Assembly (NCBI GenBank): GCA_029265085.1 | Contig: JAJUJY010000164.1 | Span: 1-8,976, forward strand | Direction of reading: 5' to 3' | Length of the DNA: 8,976 bases | From: Chloroflexota bacterium | GTDB taxonomy: Bacteria; Chloroflexota; Anaerolineae; Anaerolineales; Anaerolineaceae | Shown here: one piece after another, positions 6,444 to 8,976 of the stretch | Layout: the number at the start of each line of letters is the position of its first letter | Position numbering within the stretch: position 1 is the stretch's first letter | Notes under the pieces: generated by a model | What the model saw: only the letters and a program-made list of their open reading frames with translations | The model's database searches: none | What the model was told of the DNA's origin: nothing | Made by a program: the position numbers and the translations under genes

Positions 6444-6892
6444 CGAGTCTTTTCTAAAACGTAAGCATCTTCTCCGCCGGAATAGTATCTAGCCCAGGTA
6501 TCCACCAAACGATAGCCAAGCTGAGTATACATCTGGATTGCGCCATAATTTGACCGGCGCACGCAAAGTCGAATACACCGAGCAGATATTCTTTCTTCAA
6601 CCGCCAACATCAACGCTCGCCCCACCCCATGGCGGCGATATGCAGGATCAACACCAACAGTAGAAACCCAACCGCATCCGTCCTTATGCATCAGATCAGC
6701 GGCGATAAAACCAATCATCTGTTCTCCTGCCACGGCCTTCAGCCGGACAATCCCTGGAATCGTAAGCACTCCCAGCAAGTCCAACAATGGCCAGGCATCT
6801 TCTTCAAAGCACATTTTTTCTAACTGCCTTAACGGCATCAGATCATGCCAGTCAGCTTGAAGAATTTGGTAGGGTGACATTGTAGATTGCAT
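6440..6892 (-). CDS. GNAT-family N-acetyltransferase (RimI-like)
   Basis: The 150-residue protein has the length of a single GNAT domain. The acetyl-CoA binding motif A is VSTVGVDPAYRRHGVGRAL (76-94), with the R-x-x-G-x-G pyrophosphate loop at 86-91. Motif B is NYGAIQMYTQLGY (115-127), with Asn115 and Tyr122 at the positions usual for cofactor contact and the general-acid Tyr. The end RYYSGGEDAYVLEK resembles RimI-type N-alpha-acetyltransferases, but the substrate may equally be a small molecule or another protein. The chosen ATG has only a weak GAGAA upstream; an internal Met5 has none. The gene lies 62 nt after the SPFH gene with a hairpin between them, so it may be read from the nfeD/SPFH promoter. 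Its stop codon overlaps the -35 box of the SWIM leader promoter. Confidence 0.9.
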   Translation of the reverse strand: MQSTMSPYQILQADWHDLMPLRQLEKMCFEEDAWPLLDLLGVLTIPGIVRLKAVAGEQMIGFIAADLMHKDGCGWVSTVGVDPAYRRHGVGRALMLAVEERISARCIRLCVRRSNYGAIQMYTQLGYRLVDTWARYYSGGEDAYVLEKTR

Positions 6893-6909
6893 TGATTTCT
6901 CGATAAACC

Positions 6910-6940
6910 AACCTCCCCCTCATTTGAAGAGGAGGAGGTT
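6910..6940. terminator. Hairpin between SPFH and acetyltransferase genes
   Basis: AACCTCC-C-CCTC pairs with GAGG-A-GGAGGTT (one internal C/A mismatch, 7-nt loop). On the + strand it is followed by CAGTTTTT; on the - strand, where the flanking genes lie, the tail is TGGTTTATC, a poor T run. It may be a weak or partial terminator after the SPFH gene, lowering read-through into the acetyltransferase gene. Confidence 0.55.
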
Positions 6941-6954
6941 CAGTTTTTCAGGTT

Positions 6955-7848
6955 TTACTTTTCAGAATCGCGCTGTTTTACAAAGCTTTCCAACAGACTG
7001 GTAAATTCCATTGGGAAGATGTATTTTGTCGAAGCCCCAGCGCCAATACTCTTGAGCGTTTCAAAGTACTGCAAAGTCATCGTCTTGGGATCAATTTGGT
7101 TTGCAACCGCAAAGATTTTTTCCAATGCAAGCGCATAACCTTCTGCCCGCAAAATCTGTGATTCTCTTTCACCTTGAGCCAACAGAATTGCAGATTGTTT
7201 TTGACCGTCTGCTTTCAAAATGGCTGCTTGCCGTTCACCTTCAGCGACATTAACTGCGGCTTCGCGTGTACCAGTGGACTCTGTAACCACTGCACGACGG
7301 GTTCGTTCAGCAGTCAGCTGCCGGTTCATCGAGTCTTGTACTTCGCGCGGCGGGATAATTTCACGGATTTCCACATTGGTAACCTTGACACCCCAACGTT
7401 CAGTTACTTCATCCAGGCGGGTGCGCAGCGCTTTGTTGATTTGCTCGCGTTCAGACAGTACGCCATCCAACATGATACTTCCGATGACTGACCGCAAAGT
7501 AGTAGTTGCAATACCTTGCGCAGCCAACTCAAAATTACCAACCTGCAGAACCGACTGCACCGGATCAAACACTTTGTAATACCAGAGGAAATCGATTGAG
7601 ATCGGTGCATTATCTGCTGTAATGGACGTCTGTGCAGGAATTTCACGCACTTGTTCCCGCAGGTCAACCCGAACAGCCCGATCGATAAATGGGATCAGCA
7701 AAATCAAACCAGGCCCCTTCTCGCCAATGCAGCGGCCAAGACGAAAGACCACCAGACGTTGGTACTCCGGGACGATTTTAAGCGCAGTGGCAATAAATAC
7801 CAGAGCACCTAAGACAACAAAACCTATCAGACAATAGATAACTTCCAT
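6955..7848 (-). CDS. SPFH/band 7 (stomatin-like, QmcA-type) membrane protein
   Basis: The 297-residue protein has a single N-terminal membrane helix (about 4-22), then a band 7/SPFH domain (about 25-185) with GPGLILLIPFIDR, VDLREQ, ITADN and the ERWGVKVTNVEIREIIPP core, all typical of bacterial stomatins. A charged coiled coil follows (about 175-245). It contains three consecutive 11-residue repeats: AEGERQAAILK (202-212), ADGQKQSAILL (213-223) and AQGERESQILR (224-234), the hendecad pattern of right-handed coiled coils. These proteins form large ring or cage oligomers in the membrane and scaffold microdomains or proteases. AGGAGG 4 nt before the ATG fixes the start. It lies 61 nt downstream of the NfeD-like gene, its usual operon partner, so joint function is expected. 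Length and motifs are complete. Confidence 0.94.
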   Translation of the reverse strand: MEVIYCLIGFVVLGALVFIATALKIVPEYQRLVVFRLGRCIGEKGPGLILLIPFIDRAVRVDLREQVREIPAQTSITADNAPISIDFLWYYKVFDPVQSVLQVGNFELAAQGIATTTLRSVIGSIMLDGVLSEREQINKALRTRLDEVTERWGVKVTNVEIREIIPPREVQDSMNRQLTAERTRRAVVTESTGTREAAVNVAEGERQAAILKADGQKQSAILLAQGERESQILRAEGYALALEKIFAVANQIDPKTMTLQYFETLKSIGAGASTKYIFPMEFTSLLESFVKQRDSEK

Positions 7849-7869
7849 CGTTCCTCCTATTCTTTGATG

Positions 7870-7889
7870 TTCACTGAAGGATCAGTGAA
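7870..7889. promoter_or_regulatory. 20-bp perfect dyad between nfeD-like and SPFH genes
   Basis: TTCACTGA-AGGA-TCAGTGAA is an 8-bp inverted repeat with a 4-nt centre. In the mRNA (- strand) it forms a hairpin with a UCCU loop and no T run, so it is not a terminator. It could protect or separate the two coding segments or bind a protein. It ends 11 nt before the SPFH ribosome binding site. Confidence 0.5.
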
Positions 7890-7909
7890 TGATAAAAATT
7901 ATGCAGAGA

Positions 7910-8515
7910 TCATTCCTGTGTAATAACTGGTTCTACTTGCAGGAATAATCCTTCACGAGCAACAACTCTCACCTTACTGCCTGCCGGAATACGAACAGCG
8001 CTGTGAGCTGTCCATTCTTCCCCACCAACATAAACCGTTCCATCTTTATAAATATCCGATTTCGCTTCTCCCACCGCCCCAAGGAGTTTCGACAAATCGA
8101 TGTCAGGACGGCGGGTAATCGCCTCCAATCCTTTGCGACCAACCACCCACAAGATTGCCACTGCCAGAGTAGAAGTCACCAGCGCTAACCAGACATTAAC
8201 TGCAGGACCGCCTTGTTCTTTTCGGAACAGAAATACCGAGCCGACTACCAAAGAAGCGAGCATCAGTACAAGAAACGGCCAGCGCCTCGTCTTGCGCAGT
8301 GCAAAAATAAATGGCACAACCCCGATCAATAATATGGCTAAAGCCCAGATATTGATGGATAAATTAATTACCCCAATACCAGCCAGCACAAGCATAAATA
8401 GTGCCCCAATTTCTAACAAGCCAGTACCGGGAGAAAACAATGCTAATACACCTAACAACATACCTATTACCAACAAGACATAGGCTACGTTTGGATCCAT
8501 CAATGGATTGATCAT
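7910..8515 (-). CDS. NfeD-like membrane protein (short form, no protease domain)
   Basis: The 201-residue protein has about five hydrophobic helices (roughly 9-27, 32-53, 55-75, 79-97, 106-126) followed by a soluble C-terminal OB-fold domain (about 145-197). The latter has the NfeD pattern GAVGEAKSDI...GTVYVGGEEWTAHS...IPAGSKVRVV..EGLFLQVEP. SPGTGLLEIGA (28-38), between the first two helices, is also typical. The ClpP-like serine protease domain of long NfeD proteins is absent, which marks this as the short class. NfeD proteins pair with SPFH proteins, and the OB domain is thought to contact the SPFH oligomer. The start ATG is preceded by GAGGGG (8523-8518) at unusually short spacing (2 nt). 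The gene is first in a - strand operon with the SPFH gene, behind a promoter at 8677-8706. Confidence 0.9.
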   Translation of the reverse strand: MINPLMDPNVAYVLLVIGMLLGVLALFSPGTGLLEIGALFMLVLAGIGVINLSINIWALAILLIGVVPFIFALRKTRRWPFLVLMLASLVVGSVFLFRKEQGGPAVNVWLALVTSTLAVAILWVVGRKGLEAITRRPDIDLSKLLGAVGEAKSDIYKDGTVYVGGEEWTAHSAVRIPAGSKVRVVAREGLFLQVEPVITQE

Positions 8516-8670
8516 TTCCCCTCGCTATTCTATTCTGCAAACAACCTGACATCGTAGAAATGATGCGGATCTGCAGATCATTCTGGCAGCTCATCGCATA
8601 CCAGGAAAATATTCTTTCTTTTTTATATACGAAACTAGTCCATAAAAGATGCACAAGAATGATCTCTATT
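8516..8670 (-). other. ~155-nt 5' leader of nfeD-like gene with inverted repeats
   Basis: This non-coding stretch holds no supportable gene. AGATCATTCT (- strand 8665-8656) can pair with AGAATGATCT (- strand 8584-8575), and a 12-bp palindrome GATCTGCAGATC lies at 8568-8579. The first element also matches the nfeD stop-codon region in inverted orientation. No known riboswitch class was recognised. Confidence 0.4.
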
Positions 8671-8676
8671 GAAATT

Positions 8677-8706
8677 ATTATACAATTATTCTATTCCCAA
8701 AAGCAA
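8677..8706 (-). promoter_or_regulatory. Candidate promoter of the nfeD/SPFH operon
   Basis: On the - strand a perfect -10 TATAAT (8682-8677) has a weak -35 TTGCTT (8706-8701) at 18 bp. The -35 overlaps the outer end of the terminator of the preceding gene. A start near 8670 would give a leader of about 155 nt before the nfeD-like ATG. Confidence 0.6.
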
Positions 8707-8735
8707 AAAGTGTGACACACGATCACACTTTTTGC
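8703..8735. terminator. Terminator after the partial membrane-protein gene
   Basis: A 13-bp perfect stem GCAAAAAGTGTGA/TCACACTTTTTGC has a 7-nt loop. The T run lies within the 3' arm on the - strand, followed by TTTT, so it ends the gene at 8779-8976. It is symmetrical enough to work in both directions. Confidence 0.88.
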
Positions 8736-8778
8736 ATCCACTCTATCTGCCGGAAGCACGACCCGTCCAGCAAATGAC

Positions 8779-8976
8779 CTAGTCCAGGATCAAATCAAAT
8801 TTTTCAAAATGTTGAACGATCAATAATAGAGTAACCCCATTTGCGCCTACCAGCACAAGAGAAAACCAGATCGGTGTACTCACAAAGGGATCTAAGCCTA
8901 AATAATAGGTTAAAGGCGATAACCAAACCAACCCACGGATACCATTAATAAACACAGTAGCTATATACACCACATA
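8779..8976 (-). CDS. Membrane protein of unknown function, C-terminal end (5' end outside window)
   Basis: The frame is open to the window edge, so the 66 visible residues are probably the C-terminal part of a longer protein, though a GTG at 8973 could in principle be its start. Two hydrophobic segments are visible (about 5-27, with the IRGLVWLSPLTYYLGLDPF loop, and about 33-55), followed by a short charged tail HFEKFDLILD. No family is recognised. A hairpin terminator starts about 45 nt after its stop codon, so it is not in the same transcription unit as the nfeD-like gene. Confidence 0.6.
   Translation of the reverse strand, partial: YVVYIATVFINGIRGLVWLSPLTYYLGLDPFVSTPIWFSLVLVGANGVTLLLIVQHFEKFDLILD

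Noticed and set aside
8364..8654. 96-codon - strand ORF overlapping the start of the nfeD-like gene
   Set aside because: It overlaps the nfeD-like coding region in another frame, has no recognisable domain, and its upstream half lies in the leader region.
1..8976. Search by eye for IS elements, CRISPR repeats, att sites or phage genes
   Set aside because: No transposase or integrase motifs, no regularly spaced direct repeats, and no direct repeat of the tRNA 3' end downstream within the window.

Overview
The window looks like a chromosomal stretch of a bacterium with moderate G+C. It carries no mobile-element, phage or CRISPR signal. Shine-Dalgarno sites (AGGAGG) and sigma-70-type promoter boxes are clear. 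The gene content (RNase D next to a Thermus-type beta-CASP RNase, an NfeD/SPFH membrane pair, a tiny SWIM zinc-finger protein and a large duplicated-module protein without signal peptide) would suit a Chloroflexota bacterium such as Anaerolineae. That placement is inference from general resemblance, not from a marker gene.

Left part (1-2254, + strand): an RNA-metabolism block. The 3' part of an RNase D gene (cut by the window edge) is tightly coupled to a beta-CASP metallo-beta-lactamase RNase, its stop codon overlapping the next gene's ribosome binding site. A tRNA-Ser(CGA) gene with its own extended -10 promoter follows, and a strong terminator closes the block.

Middle (2286-5940, + strand): a 12-helix MFS transporter, then an intergenic region with a promoter-like element and a hairpin terminator, then a 730-residue protein I cannot assign. 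It holds two diverged copies of one roughly 135-150-residue Cys-containing module plus a third, different C-terminal region. A 13-bp hairpin ends it.

Right part (8976-6045, - strand, in transcription order): the C-terminal end of an unrecognised membrane protein, a terminator, a promoter, then an NfeD-like protein, an SPFH/stomatin-like protein, a GNAT acetyltransferase and an 80-residue SWIM zinc-finger protein. NfeD and SPFH proteins are classic operon partners in membrane microdomain organisation. The acetyltransferase and the SWIM gene are separated by an excellent promoter (TTGACA-17-TATTAT), a leader of about 90 nt and a strong intrinsic terminator that stops only 17 nt before the SWIM ribosome binding site. 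This layout suggests regulated read-through or a small RNA.

The most rewarding places to look are that promoter/leader/terminator/SWIM unit, the duplicated 730-residue protein, and a 16-nt complementarity between the start of the nfeD leader and the nfeD stop-codon region. No gene-free stretch exceeds 300 bases; the longest are 8516-8778 and 3492-3747, both described below.
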